From NCBI GenBank assembly GCA_028564675.1, contig JAOVVO010000050.1, positions 62,001 to 126,000 on the forward strand: a stretch of DNA of 64,000 nt, read 5' to 3'. A program made the translations under genes and the position numbers. Origin of the DNA: Onchocerca lupi (Eukaryota; Nematoda; Chromadorea; Rhabditida; Onchocercidae). This document shows, piece after piece, positions 12,626-26,580 of the stretch; position 1 is the first letter of the stretch, and every line of letters starts with the position of its first letter. The notes below the pieces were generated by a model. It did not search any database. It saw only the letters and a program-made list of their open reading frames with translations, and was not told the origin of the DNA.

Positions 12626-15280
12626 ACAACAGATGCAAATAAAAACTCCGAATAATCCATTTGATTTGAATTGATTACAAGTAATGTATTCGTTGATAGA
12701 AAGTTTTGTATTTCTTTTGGATTACTGAATTGACAATGTTTCAAAAAAAAAAAAGTATGGTGGCAAATTATGGAAAATAAAAAAATGGAATCAATGCTGG
12801 GACGGCAGTGAATAGACAGCGGTCAGTAGGCAGATATATATTTGAAAATTTGATTCACTTTTTAGGCAATATATTTTGCACATTGTCATCAAGATAAGTG
12901 GTAAGAAGTAGTCACCTCAAATCTGTTCACTTAACCTGCGAACTTTTCTTTAGGGCATATCAGCCTTCTATTTCATGCTCATATTATTTACTTTATTTTT
13001 CAATGATGTTCAAGTGTCAATGATATAACATGAACAATCTGAAATATGTGTTTGTTGTAATGTTCGAAATCCAGGAAATAAACTAACTGAACAATACAAG
13101 CATTTTTATTTGAATTGATCTTATGAAAATTTTTTTCTTGTTTTTTAACAACTTCATACGGTAATTCAGGGTTGACGTCAATAATTAAGTCAACAATTAG
13201 CTAAATGTGAAAGGTGTTGAAAACTTCTTCAAGATATTACAAAGGATTAAAAACCGTTCTTAAGATATTACTTAAAGAGCACAAAAGATCACATTGCCTT
13301 CAAGAAAGCAAGAGAAATTGGTGTGAAAGTTAAAATTGAAAGAAATCAGAAAATTGAAGTAAATGATTGTTGGAAAAATACGCTTCTATTGTCAAAGGAT
13401 TTCTCGACAATCGCTTAGTTCATTTTCTATTAACTTGAATTACATTTAATCCTAATCACTAATTTCTATTAATTAAATTACATCTAATTAAAATATCCTT
13501 TTGCTTAGCAAAAATATTTGCAGTATACAAAATTCCAGTTTTTTATTTTTTATATTCATTACCAAAGATAAGAAATAAACTTGCATTTTTGCGAAATAAG
13601 AGTGTATTGAAAGTGATAATGCGTCACATTGCTGTCCTTAGATGCATTTGAAATTAGAAACGAAGTCATGAATGAAATGATTAATAGTTTTATGCTGAAG
13701 ATGATTATCAGGAAGAAGACAAATAAAGTACAATTGCAAAAGAAACAAAAGCCTGTCTAGTTTGAAATTATTTAAAATCACTGGAAAGGCTTCGTCATCA
13801 TCATACTTCAGCTTCATTTATTTACCTAGCAATGCAAGCAAAGATGAGAAGTTTTGTCAAAGATAAAATTGAGTTATTAGTATTTCCAAGTTTTGACTCG
13901 GAACAATGACTTGAAAGACAAAGATTTTGCTTTAGCGATGAAAACAAATCGATAACTTCAAAATAAAAAATTTACCAGTTCTCAAACTATCTTCAAATAA
14001 AAAGTTAATTTCCAAACTTCAGACAAGAAGTTTGCGAACTCCATGTCAAGAAGAAGAAGAATGAGAAAAGCCACTTATTGATTCAGAATCTTAGCTTTAA
14101 AATAGTTCAAACTGAATCGAAAAATCGAAATTTGTTAATAGTGAAGTAAATAAGATCATACTTTTTGAACGCTATGAAAAAACATAAGCTAAAAAAAATT
14201 AACATTGGCACGCACATTGAATGAAATAATTATGTAAATAAAACTAGCAGCTGTAAATTGAGATTTGACTTTTTTTTCTCTTCTCTTAAAAACGAAGATG
14301 AATTTTCACCATATGCACTGCTTTTGGAATAAATTAACATTTACAGTGCAATCTGTGACCCTAGGAAATAGTTTAAAGAGTGCACAAGAATTTAGGTAAA
14401 ATTGGAAGTATGAATTTTTATTGGAAAAAATTAAAAATTCTCGTCAACAAGGAATTTATATGGATAGAAAAACAAAAGGCATTCATTAGCAAAATCAAAG
14501 TAAACTTTTCTAAAATTTGATAAATCATGCTAATTTTCTCAAATATTTAAACGTGGAAAATAACTCCTGAAATGGGCGACTGTTCTCAATCTTAATTTTA
14601 ATTGAACAGCTTGGCGATGTGATGACACCATGATTTATAGAATTTAATTTTTGTTTACAATGGGAATTTTTAAGGAGATTTTCAAGAAAAACAAACTGAA
14701 GAATGATGAATGTTTTGGATTGTATGAATCGATTATCTCGCAAAAATGAAAACAGAGAGGGATTAAAAAAAATAATAATAAAAAATAAAATGAAAAAAAG
14801 TGAGATCCAAGAATTCATCTTCTGAGAACATGGTTCTCCTTTTAAATTTACATAAATTCTGAAAGAAATGTACATTTTTAGGGAAAAATTTAAATGTTTA
14901 TTGTTTTTAGAAATGATTATGAAATTCAATTTTTGCATATATTTGAAGATATTGTCTTAAAAGTTGCGTTAGCTTTTTAAATCAGTTTGAAGAGGTAGGT
15001 TAAAATGTTGGAAAGTTTATTTTAGAAAAAAATGTTTGAAATTTTAAGGATAAATGAATGAAAAAGAGCAAACATGCTATCAAGAACTATTCAAGAAATT
15101 TTAAAAGTCAAGATTATTATTTTCTTTTTCATTCACTCAGTCGAAAAAAGCATAATTTTCGCTCGAAAGTTTAAATCAAATATTGACATTTTAAATGAAA
15201 TATCATTTTATTATCATGCCAAAAGAGAAAACGAAGGCAAAGAAAAATATAATAAAATTTGAAATAGCACTTTCAAAAGT
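12626..15280. other. Interval with scattered coding-like fragments on the plus strand
   Basis: The best fragment is an open frame at 13251-13418 (55 codons between stops) containing KDHIAFKKAREIGVKVKIER. Another around 13838-13900 contains MQAKMRSFVKDKIELL and runs into a TGA. None has paired splice sites or family similarity. They may be parts of the same decayed element as the relics at 8.8 and 10.3 kb. The 137-codon minus frame at 14525-14938 is AT-rich with many Phe, Ile and Lys and is probably chance. Confidence 0.3.
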
Positions 15281-15475
15281 TTGGTAGAACTATTTGAGTG
15301 GACAGTTTGTAAATTATGTAAAAGAATAGTTGGAACTATTTACTTCTATAAAAAAATAAAAAAAGAAGAAAGAAGAAAAAAAGCAGAATATCTTACGAAT
15401 GGATCTAAAAGATCAGAACAAATAAAAGCATGTTATGTAAAATATCCTGCTTTAAAGAAAAATGAAATATTTTAA
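15281..15475 (+). other. Short open frame, 64 codons, unknown
   Basis: An ATG-started frame with a Lys/Glu-rich middle (KKIKKEERRKKAEYLTNGSK). The upstream neighbour at 15074-15262 is a similar 62-codon frame. No splice sites, signal peptide or known domain. Could be chance in A-rich sequence. Confidence 0.15.
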
Positions 15476-15509
15476 TTTTTGCGACATAAAATCAATTAAC
15501 CTGCTCATT

Positions 15510-15707
15510 TCAAATTTTACACATCTCATTTATGAATTGCTGAACAAATACAATTGATTGGATCGTTGATTTCGTCTTTAGCTTTCGTTTACTTAATGTA
15601 TTTGTCATTTGAAGTGCAAAAAATAAGAAATCTTTCTCGCTAAAACACATGCCGCGAAAAAAATATAATATCAGACGATTGAGATTATCGGTGCGTTTAA
15701 GCAGCAT
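15510..15707 (-). other. Short open frame, 65 codons, unknown
   Basis: Starts MLLKRTDNLNRLILYFFRGM and has more balanced codons (CGC, GCA, ACG) than the surrounding AT-rich sequence. No partner exons or conserved motif were recognised, so the coding status is open. Confidence 0.2.
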
Positions 15708-18700
15708 TAATCATAATATTCTAACAAAAAGCAAACGCACATTGATAACCTAAATTGCTATTTCCGGAAATTATAAAATCAAAGAAAAAAAGAAAAAAAA
15801 AGAAATCAGAAATTCTTCAAAAATAAAAATACACACCTTTCAAAATTATTTGAAATTTCAATTGAAGTGGAATCGCATAGATAATTATGATTGCCCTCAA
15901 AATTTTCACAAAAGGAAAAATGGAATCAAAAAAGAAAAATAAATGAATAAATTCTATAAAAAATTCGAGAATTCTGTGAGAATTCCTTATTGCATTAATA
16001 TCACAATGTATGAAGGAAATTCAAATTCTTATAAAAGAATTCAAATTGGTTTCATTTCCATGTAATGCTTCAATGGAAAAAGAAATATGGTCGGAACTCT
16101 CTATACGATCAAGCTAGCAAAAATCAAAACTTTGGAATAAAAAAAAAAACTCAATTCCAAGAAATTTTAAAAAATACGAAAGCTAATTCAAAAATTTTAG
16201 TCTTAAGAAAATCGAAGTTAGATTAAAGATCTCAGTCTTGCAGCAAAAAATTAAGGGTTGATAGGACTTCAGAAAATTGGAGATATAAATGAAGACTTCA
16301 ATCTTATGAAAATTAATAGTTGATTGGAGATTTTAGCGATAAATCCATGTTAAAAAGCCGATATTTATAGATAAATTTGAATTTTCTCAACAATAATTTT
16401 GTTTTTATACATTTTCTCAACAATATTTTTTCTGTTTCTTTTTTTTTTGTTTTTATACAAAATTAATGTTGAGAAAAATGAAACAATCATATACTAACAT
16501 ATGGATATACAATAATATTTGAATTTAATTCATTCTTTAACATATTTGCATTCGAAATATATAAAAATTTACGCAAAAGATAAACGTATCTTTCAATAAA
16601 AGCAATGAAATGACAGTGAGATTAAGATGAATAGCCTTATGATGTCCCAATTTTGCGATATTCTGCGACATATGACAGCAAGCATTAATTTATTCTTTCA
16701 TATGAATCAATCAGTCGACCGATTTCTCGACATCGCTAAATGCATTGTGATAAGACCATCTGGGAAATATCACGAAAATTGGGAAAGGATTTCGTTTTTT
16801 TAAATTTTTATGACATTTCTTCTATTTTAAATCCATTCTATTTATCGGATTTCATTTTTTAAAGAAGCACGAAACATTGATTCTCTCAACTGAGCATCTT
16901 TTTTGAATTTTTGCTATCAGTTCAAATTTACTGCAGAATGATTATTTACTTTTGAAAATTGGAGCTCTTGATTACTTTTATGATTAGCAGTCTGGAAGAG
17001 CAAAACTTACATCCAATTAAAATTCCACTTCCGCTTGTCATTTGTAAATATTAGGAATGTCAATTTTGTTAACTTCTGTGAAAATTTTTTCGCAAAATTT
17101 TGCCTTCTTTCAGTTTTTGAAATAATAATTGTCTTGCAAATGCAATGTTTTATAGATAAAGTTGCTTAATTAATCAAAAGAAGTTGCAACAATAATATCA
17201 AAATTTTCTACTTCAATCTCAGTTTGAATGGATGAAATTAAAAATTTTGTGTTAAACGATACATAAAAGTTCAATTCTGAATATAGCTTCATTGATTAAA
17301 ATGGTTGCCTTGCAAAGTCTAATAAAAGTTCGCTTTTAAAATATTTGCAATTTTCACTTCTCAGTAAATTCAATTCTCAATAAAGGTTTTGGCATTATTA
17401 CAAATTGTGCGAATAATTTTATTACAAGTAAAAATATTATTTTCTGAGGTGAAAAATGTCTAAAATTACTAATGCTTCTATTAGCATAACTTCATATCAA
17501 ATATTTTGAAATATGACAACAAAAATAGAACTTCCGTCATGATCGAGAAACTTTGTAATTTTAAAGCAGAAAATATTATCTAATCAATTTTGGAAATTTC
17601 TTTTCCAAGTAATTTTATTCCGAATTTTTATGAAATCCATGCATTTAGCAAATTCAAACTTTTTCCCTATCGAAATCCCAAAAGAATGTAAAGAAGATGG
17701 GTAGTATTGAATATGATGAAATGTGAACAGAGTTAAGTTTGTTACTTTAATCATTGGATATGTCAACAATAGAAGTTTGATTGAAGTGGCTTGGTTAACG
17801 AACTTAGCATAAGTCCAATTAAATTTCATAGAAAACGAATAGAGAAATTTAATTCTTTTCGTAACAAATTCACTCTTCTAGACCATTCTCATCAGTAACT
17901 AATTTTCTTGTCCAATATCAGTCTTTAAAAAGTTGTGGATCCAACAACACAAGTTTAATTAATCCATCTTTGTTGTTAATTCATAAGATTTCTTGTGAGC
18001 AAGCAAATTTTAGTCTGTCAATAAATCAAAATTTCACTAAATTTATACGAAATTTTTAGATTTAATAACTGAAAATTGTTCTTAGAAATGAAAAAATATT
18101 TTGTTTCATTTGAAAGTGTTGCTTATTGTGATCTCATCTTTAGACTCATTTCATATTTCAAATAATTTTTGATTGACTTCGATCGATTAGCTAAACTTAT
18201 GCTTGCTGAATCCAATTAAATAACGAAACGTTCAAATGTATTATTGTCATCACTTATAGCGTTCATTTCTTTTGCAACATCCTATACTCAGTAACTTATA
18301 TAATTTAATTATTTGCAATCCATTTTCTGGTTCAAGAATTGAAGCACCATCGATCTAACTCAGGCTTTAAAAAATCGATAACTCTTTTTAACTTCATTTT
18401 TAGTTATAAAGTATTAGTGCAGGTTTCTCATGAAGATTTTAAATTTACTTTAAAAGAAGAAGTTCAGTTAAAAACACTAACAATTACACATGAGATTCAT
18501 TATAAGAAGGTTCCTATTGAGAATCGAACTCTTAATCCTGAATCTTGAAACTAATTTAATCATTGATAATGATGTTTTTTCTCCATCATTGCCTCTCTTG
18601 GTTTACTTCTAATTGACAATTAAGCGAAATCATTTGCTTACAGTACAAATTATAGATTAATCATAGGTCAATGCACAGCATTTTCTCAGACAAAATGTTG

Positions 18701-20493
18701 TCATGCCGAATATTCTATCAACATGTCAATCAGTATGCTAATTAGTTTCTGATGGATTAATCACTATTGAATATATCGAAGTAATGTTTCAAAACTTTAG
18801 GAAATGAACAAATTCTTGCGAAGAAATGAAGAATTTTGCCTGAGCTTTTTTAGAAGAATTTTGACAAGAAATATTTCCATATGAGAATTCTTTTGTATTA
18901 ATCGGCATATAGAACTTAAAACCTGTGAGACTTCAGAAATTATCTCAAATTGAGGAACAGAAAGTAACAGAAAAAAAAATGCTTGGAAAATATGCTGAAA
19001 AAAGATGTTCATGTTTTGAGTAAAGTCGATGAGAAACAAATTGATTGACCAAAATGATGGAAATTTCATTATCCTTTTCATTAAAAAATATAATTAGTTT
19101 TCAGGCCTTCGTTTTGTGTGCATTTAAAAATATTCATCATTCATTTACTTATTATCATCTACAAATGGAAATACAAAATTTTTTCCGATTGTTTTGATAA
19201 AATTTACTGGCGCATTTTCAGGACATCTGATAGGATATTTTTGAAATTCTAATCTCTTTTTTTATTAATATTGGTTCGGCTAGCTCACATAGCAACTGAT
19301 AATTAATTGATAAAAAACTGATACGACTAATAATTAAATTTTAGGATTGGTTCTATTTGAAATTTTTCTCAAGAATTCATAATACTAGTTTGGTTAGAAC
19401 AAAAATTATAATACTACATGACCAACGCACTTACATAATTTCAGAGTTTTCCTATTTTTCAATTTTTATTATTTTACTTACGAATTCTTCATTATAAGAT
19501 TCTTTTTTTTCTGCCAACAATCAAAAACCGAAATAAAAACTTTGCCAAATTAACTGAAAAATTGAATTTATTAAAGTGGAATCATCCATATCACTTATTT
19601 TCAAGTCAATTGTATTCCAAAATTTTTGAAGAAATTTAATTTTCTGTTAAAAAACGACATTCCATTAATACTCCTTATAGTGCTATTTAATCCGATTCGC
19701 AATTTTTAGTAAATAGAAGTGCATATTATCGGTTGTATTTGAAATTAAAGATAAAAGTAAACAAATTATTAGAAATTGAAAAAAGAGATTATAATTGTTG
19801 CTAATCAAAATTAGCATTTTGTATCAAAAGAATTAATGAGAAATGATCAAACTAGATTTCCAGGTCCTTAAGCTGCTTCATGCTATATTTTTCTTATTAT
19901 TTCATGCAAAACAGGATTTCAGTTCCTCTCAAGGTTTTTGCAATTATCTAGAAAAATGTTCTAAAGGAGAATTAGTATGCTACTGTTTAATCATTCATCC
20001 ATCAGTGATGCCGATTAGAATCTAAATCGAACGATAGAACCTGAAATGTAAAGTTCCCTCATTTTTCGTTTCAATACTTCGTAGTTCACAGCTTATGGAA
20101 TTGAAATTTTCATTTCAAAAGATGAAAAAGAACGTATTAAAAAAAAAAAAAAAAAAGAAAGAAAGAGAAAATACTCATCCATTAGTGGGAAATTTCATTT
20201 AAGTCAGCAGAAACATCGGTTGCAACTTTAATATAATACTCATTTGATAATTTCATTAATGTGCTGCCTTTTAATAAGAACGCATTATTATAATTATGAG
20301 TAGTTATTGAGTATTGATGGAGAATATAAAATGCAAATACTTTCGGTCGACTCGAAATAGTCTGAAAAACATATCGAGTTTAATAACTTTAATAATAGCT
20401 CTTTGGAAAGGTAATCTTTTAAAGAAATGATAAGAAATCTATATAAATAAAAATTTAAGTACTCGTTCATTTCCACACGAAATTTCAATTTCT
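15708..20493. other. Long AT-rich intergenic stretch, no gene seen
   Basis: No coding-like frame with splice sites. Minor structure: a short direct repeat TTTCTCAACAATA near 16382 and 16412 with an inverted TTGAGAAA downstream, and long poly-A near 20138-20156. Confidence 0.55.
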
Positions 20494-20730
20494 TCACCGA
20501 TTGATTTGAAAATTTTAAATAACAGTTGCATTCGGATAAGCGCGTGTTTCTATGTAATACTTTTTTTTTATTTGTCACAGGTATGACAGCTAAAAGGAAC
20601 GGACTGAATTTATTGACCACGCTTACTTTCTGCAAAATGGTACGTTGTTACTTTCGACACAACGTTGCAAGTACGTCACCGATTGATTTGAAATTTTGAA
20701 ATAACGTTGCATTCGAACAGGCATCTGTTT
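20494..20730. repeat. Direct repeat pair inside a probable transposon remnant
   Basis: Two copies of about 56 bp, at 20494-20549 and 20676-20730, share TCACCGATTGATTTGAAA, TTTTAAATAAC versus TTTTGAAATAAC, and GTTGCATTCG. They lie just upstream of the hairpin at 20790-20832, so they probably belong to the same element. Confidence 0.6.
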
Positions 20731-20789
20731 GAGAACTTAAGGAGATTTAAGATTTTGAACAACGAACATTTACATTTTTATTTATTTAG

Positions 20790-20832
20790 ACTAGCTGGAC
20801 GGACCACATTTCGCGTGGCCGGTCCAGCTAGT
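20790..20832 (+). mobile_element. Helitron-like 3' terminal hairpin
   Basis: A near-perfect inverted repeat: an 18-bp arm ACTAGCTGGACGGACCAC, a short loop ATTTCGC, then the complementary arm GTGGCCGGTCCAGCTAGT, with two mismatches. The GC-rich hairpin ends in CTAG followed by T. That agrees with known Helitron termini (3' CTRR next to a GC-rich hairpin, inserted before T). No helicase or Rep coding sequence is seen, so this would be a non-autonomous or truncated copy. The hairpin is directly visible; the Helitron label is inference. Confidence 0.5.
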
Positions 20833-21580
20833 TTGGAATAATTATTCTTTTTCAAAATAACTTAGTAGAAGGGAAAATTGTAAAATAAATGATTGGTATG
20901 ATTGTCTGGCTGGGGAGAGAAATCACCAAATAATTTATTTTCAGGTTCTATATCCATTTTCACTTAACTAGTAACTTATTTTTATGATAGTATTCATAAT
21001 TAAATTCATAATATTATATGTTTAAGTTTTTATTTACAAAATTTCCTCACTTTTAAAAAGAGAAAGGTTTGTGATAATAAAATGATTAATAAGGACTGAT
21101 GAACTTACATAAATAAATTGATAAATTTATGCAAATAAACTGTCCCGAAGTTTACATAAATATCTAATTAATTGAAATAAGGATTAAAATAATGTTTTCT
21201 GCTCAATTTTTAAAAATTTATGAATGGAAGAGAAAGGTGCAGAAAAATTAACTGATTTTAAGAAAAACTTAAAAAGTAGTAGTTGCAAAAATAGTGACTT
21301 ATTTGAATTAAATATTTTATTTATTAAGAATGATAGTGCAAGTCTTGTTTTATCAGATAATTTAAATATAATCCAATGAATTTTTATTCGTTGTTGATTA
21401 AATAGCCAAATATTTATTATAAAAAAAGCGGATTTATAACCGATAATTTAATGGGCTTTTTCCGGTATTAAATATAATATTGGCAATCATTCAGTTCTTG
21501 GACCTTTTTCTCTTAATATACACGCATATAATCATGCCTTGAAAAGAGCGATTACAATTTGAAAGAAGTCTGAATAGTAC
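20833..21580. other. AT-rich interval, nothing identifiable
   Basis: No coding-like frame, repeat or regulatory element supported. Confidence 0.5.
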
Positions 21581-21985
21581 GTTCTGAGCCTAAGCCTAGG
21601 CTTCATTAGTGTCCTCTTCATCATCCCTCATCATCAACAGCCTAGCTATTCACAGTCAGTGAACCTCATTAGTCAAACCACAGTCCGCTAAATTCTTCGC
21701 CGCTCAACTTTTTGGGATATTCCGGGAAAGACGTTGGACAAAGTTCTCTATCGAAGTTAAGTTGGATGTGACAGATGAAGAGGACAGCTTGACACGAACT
21801 TCTGCTCAGAATGAGTATTTCTCTTCCTTTCCTCTGTTAAATTAACATACATCATTGATGCATAAAATTTACATCTCGAGAATTGAAAAGAGGGAGAGAT
21901 AGAGAGGGAAAGGAAAAGAGAGATAAAGAGAGAAGAAGAAAGCAACCTGCCAAGTTTAGTCTTCCAGAACAGAAATGCGCGCATC
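21581..21985. other. GC-richer block with palindrome and purine microsatellite
   Basis: A clearly less AT-rich stretch begins near 21581. It includes a perfect 12-bp palindrome AAGCCTAGGCTT (21592-21603) and, at about 21885-21945, a GA-rich tract of GAGA and GGGA units. The minus-strand frame at 21757-21984 is mainly the translated microsatellite. It could be an old exon, a promoter-proximal element or a repeat; no gene is supported. Confidence 0.4.
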
Positions 21986-24900
21986 TTTCACAGAAATATT
22001 TCACGTTATTTTCTTTTATTTTTGGTAGTTAGTTTCAATTTTTGCAAACTTTTAGAAATCGGATTTTCAATTCAATTCTCATATGTGATTGTCTATCTTG
22101 AGTACTAGAATTTGTTACCGGAATAAACCGGAAAGAGCGCGATGATTTACCAAGCAAAGTCAGTCACGTCTTGATAAGTGCAGGGAAGCATATTATTGAT
22201 AAATGATAATTTCATAATGGAACATTCCCAAAAAATGCAACATTTTGTATGAAATGCTTGTTTCATGGAACTCAAACTATTTTCAGATTCCGACGAATAT
22301 AATTATCTAATAATTGATTGCATCTGAAATGAAGTGATATTATCGACTAATTTGCTTATTTGAAAATAGTTAATGATATATGCCAACTATTCTAATTGTC
22401 CGAATTAGATCGACTTTATTCATTGCCTAATTTATGAATGAATATATGAAGTGATTTGATTGATAGATTTCATCAAAGCATGATGATTTTGTATTTTTGT
22501 ATGAAATTGATAAGAAAAGTACAGTTGCAAATCTTCCAAAGCTGTTGTTTTATTTATTCAAACATAAGAATTTTTATTGTCAGGAAAATGTTTATGATTT
22601 TAGTTTTGAAAAGCATTGAAAAAGGCGTTGAAGGCAGGAAAAAAATGAGTGGAAAAAATAAGGAAATGAAAAATATATATTTGAATTTGTATAAGCTTTA
22701 AATAAATAAATACGTTTTCTTATCGGTTCCAATATCAATAAGGAAATTTTAATGCCTTTCTTTATTTTCATTTTCAAAATTTACCTTAGCAAAGATAATT
22801 ATCAACACTTTTTCATCAAATGTCTTAGTTGCCATTTATCACTTCATGCGCAATTTTATGAATCTTTTCAAAATGGTTTTGATCTTTTCAAATCTTTGTT
22901 TTTTTTTCTTTTTATTTCTTTGAATTATAAGGAGATCGGCTGAAAAACAATAATGAAAACGTGATATCGTCACTCATTTCTTTTTTAATTTTATTTAGTT
23001 GAGCACATTCTTTTACAGATTCCTTAAATGCTTTTGCAAATAGAAATCATTTGTTCTTTAGCTATCTGCTATAATTTGTTAAAGATTTAAAGTTTATGAT
23101 AAATTTATAAAAGTTTAAAGATTTATGATAAAACATTATCAGCCATAGACTAACTGCAAATGGATTGAAGAAAATTTTTAACTATGAGCATTATTATATT
23201 AAAATATGCGAGAATTAACATCATCTCGAGAAACAATTATCGAATTATCGACTCGTTTTTTTTTTTTTTTGTATATATAACGAAGAATCAAAATTGATGT
23301 AAGATTTTTTTATCGGCTGATATTCTAAAACTATCACTATTTCATTGAAAATATCATCAATTTAACCAGGAGATGATAAGAAAGGAAGAAAAAATCGGAT
23401 GAGAATTTTTCGTATTATCAAATCTAACCCTAAATTTTGCTTATTCCTAGATTATGATTATTAGGCCCAGATGGCAGCTATTATATTTCTTACTAGTGGG
23501 ATAAGAGGAAAGTGGAGGTCAACCTTCTAAAAAGGTCACATAGAAATTTTTTTAGTCCATATATTCTTGAGCTATTAGCAATCGTTTTAAAAGAAGTAAA
23601 AAATAGAAAAAGGAACAAATTTTTGCTTTCATATCATTTCATTTAATTCGAACAAACAGAAATTTCTTCCTTCCAGGACATTTTTTGCAGTGAATGATCT
23701 TATGAAGATTTCTAAGAACTCGCATAAATAATGATATAAAGTGATCGAATGATCTCTTCGACTTTTGTTTCAACCCTTAATTTGGCTGCTATTGGTCATG
23801 AAATTATATAGAACTTCGTGATTTCAAAGTTTCAATTTTCTCGATTTTACTTCGTTTAATTGTGGCTGCTTATCAGAAGAGCTAAAAGAACAAATGGATA
23901 TGTGTGACACTTAACTCTAGAATATCTGATTCCAGAATTAATTTTTTTGATCACTTCAGAATCAAACATTTTTGCACGAATTTAATTATCGTTTTTTTGT
24001 TGATTAATTATCACTTACATACTAATATTTATCGATGTTTTTTTTTTCGACCATTTTTTTTTTCAAGACAATAATTGGATACTGTGTCATCCTTTTCATT
24101 CAGCTTCTTTCCTTATGCACTGGCATTATAATTATCACAAGAATTATGTTCAACTAATTGATGTTTAATCATTTGATTCAATGCTCATTTCATATTCTTC
24201 ACATTTCAATTACTATCTCGAAGTACCATCACTTCTCATGGATTTAAAGTAGGATTTTCAGGGACTCCATTGAACAATTTTCAGGATTTTCGTTGAACTT
24301 TCTACTGATAAGATTAAGGCAAAACTTTGATGTCGAAAGCAAATTTGTTAAATGCATCGTATTGAACTATTTTGCAGAGATGTGTATGGATGATATTCAA
24401 TAAAACTAGAAAATTTCGTGATTAAGCATATTTTTCACTTCCCGTCTTTCCGCGGAATCGATTTCTCGTCTTTTCACAGAAGGAAATCAGCGGTTATTTA
24501 TTTGTATATTTTTATTACGAGATCACAAAGGTTTTCTCAATAATCTGTCGTAGCATTCAATGAGACAAATCATCTGAAAGATTACCTTGGAGATTCTTTC
24601 TGAATAGTTTTTCAAGAGAGATTCTATGGACGGACTTAAAAGCCTAGCCAATCCATTTGCAGACACAATTTTGATCATGTAATCAATCGTTGCAAATAGA
24701 TAAAAAAGTTTATATCATCCATAATATATTTCTATGGTGTGCTAAGTATAATGAAATTGTCCAAGTCAATCCTAAAACCACATTAGGCCATTGGACAAAG
24801 AACCATTTATGGCCAATCATTATGAAACCGCCGTATAAATTTCCTTGTCCATTTTCAATCTCAACATTGACAAATTATCATCCTCCTCTGTGCATTTTCA

Positions 24901-26580
24901 TAAAATCCTATCTCTTCATCTATTAACTTCATTTATTATTTTTGGCTTTTATTATTCAAAGTATATTTATGTGTCGATGTTCCCTTCCATTTATATTATT
25001 TGCAAATTACTGTTACCAACAAACTGTTTTAAGTTGGGTCATCTATAACAATGTTTCAATTTCTTCAAAAATTTTTGCAAATTAATTTCAATTATAATAT
25101 CATTAATTAATATTTCATCTGTAAGTATTGTAATTACAACATCATAGTTGGTGTAAGAATACAAGTATTATACAGTATCCCAGATGAAATATTAAACATA
25201 TTTTTCATGAGATTAGCATAAAATCCAAAATTTCGAGATAATTCAGCAAAATCGTCTAGAAATTTCCTAAAAATATAATTCATATTATCGTTGCCATATG
25301 TTTACATTATAATTTATTTTTCCAATTCACATTTGTCTCTGAATTACACTAGGCGTTGAAATTAATTTACTTTAAAATTTATATAATTTTATTTTTATTT
25401 TTTATTTTTTAAAATTTTCTATTCTTTTCTTAATATTTTAGATCAAAATCCTTTGTTCATTCATTTTGCTTTATAGTTTGGAATGTTTTTGCTAACAAAT
25501 ATTTAAATTTTGATGAGATTTTGTGTATTATATTAAGCAATTTTACAGATATGCTGAAATCATGGTAAGTCACGCGAAAAGTAAGAAAAAGACATTCAAA
25601 TCTTCGAAATATAATTGGCAATGTTCAGCTAATGCTAAACTTTATGAATTTTTTATAATAACCTTTTGTAATGAACAAGCGAATTTAAGGATAGCAATAG
25701 CAATATTTGTTCAAGCAAAAATTATTTTTTTTTTCTTTCTTTTCTTAAAATATTTTTTAATTTAATTTTAATTCATATTTGAAGTTGCAATGATGCGATC
25801 ACTCTTTCAATGGGGATATTTTTATCTTTATGGTTAGATTTCAATCAAATTCGTAGTTTCTTCTCGCAAAACATCTGACTATCGCAATGAATTCACACCT
25901 GTAATAAGCATAGTAAATACTCTTATCTTGAAGGATGATTTCAGTGATGTTTATTTTCCCTAACACAATGCTAATCGACTCAATGCTTTTAACATCTAGA
26001 AAGAATGTAAAGAATAAGAACCAAATTTTCATCCTTTAATTTGGCAAAATCTCACTCAACCAGTAAAATTTTAACAATAAAAATCAGAAATTGAGTAGTT
26101 TTGAAAAATTGAATTTTTTAATTGACTGAAAGTTATTAATAATTAAAAAGGACGTGAAACTAAAAATAAATTTAGGTAATTCAAGAGTGAAAGTAAATTC
26201 AACAACATTTAGTTTAAGCAGAGGATGATTGAACGATATGAAGTTTGTGCTGGACATAAATATCTCCAAAACGATAATAAATTAGCAACTTTGATTAATA
26301 AAAATTTTCTTAATTTCTTCATTTATATTGCTATTTATGTGATGAATAATATTATCATAGCATCATAATTTTTCTATTTCAAAATAGTTGGACTATTTGT
26401 TGGCAATTGTAAAGATCGATATGGATATAAATGATAATATGTCAGAAAAGATTCATATTTTATCAAAATGCTATAAATCATTCATTATCTTGCTTAATTT
26501 TCAAAAGCATTTATTATTTATTTATCCATTTGAGAGCATCAATAACATATCACAAAAGTAGTATCTTCAGCAATTTTCAA
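21986..26580. other. AT-rich intergenic stretch, no gene seen
   Basis: Contains a small tandem duplication near 23082-23122 (AGATTTAAAGTTTATGATAAA followed by a variant). The short frames are AT-driven. No exon with paired splice sites was recognised. Confidence 0.5.

Noticed and set aside
12326..12744. Three overlapping open frames around 12.3-12.7 kb
   Set aside because: The sequence mostly belongs to repeat family R1; similarity between the translated copies reflects repeat homology, not a gene.
14525..14938. 137-codon minus-strand open frame
   Set aside because: Phe, Ile and Lys-dominated composition expected of AT-rich non-coding DNA; no splice partners or motif.
18505..18545. tRNA-like T-arm on the minus strand (AGAGTTCGATTCTC)
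   Set aside because: No matching acceptor stem, D-arm or anticodon arm at the right spacing.
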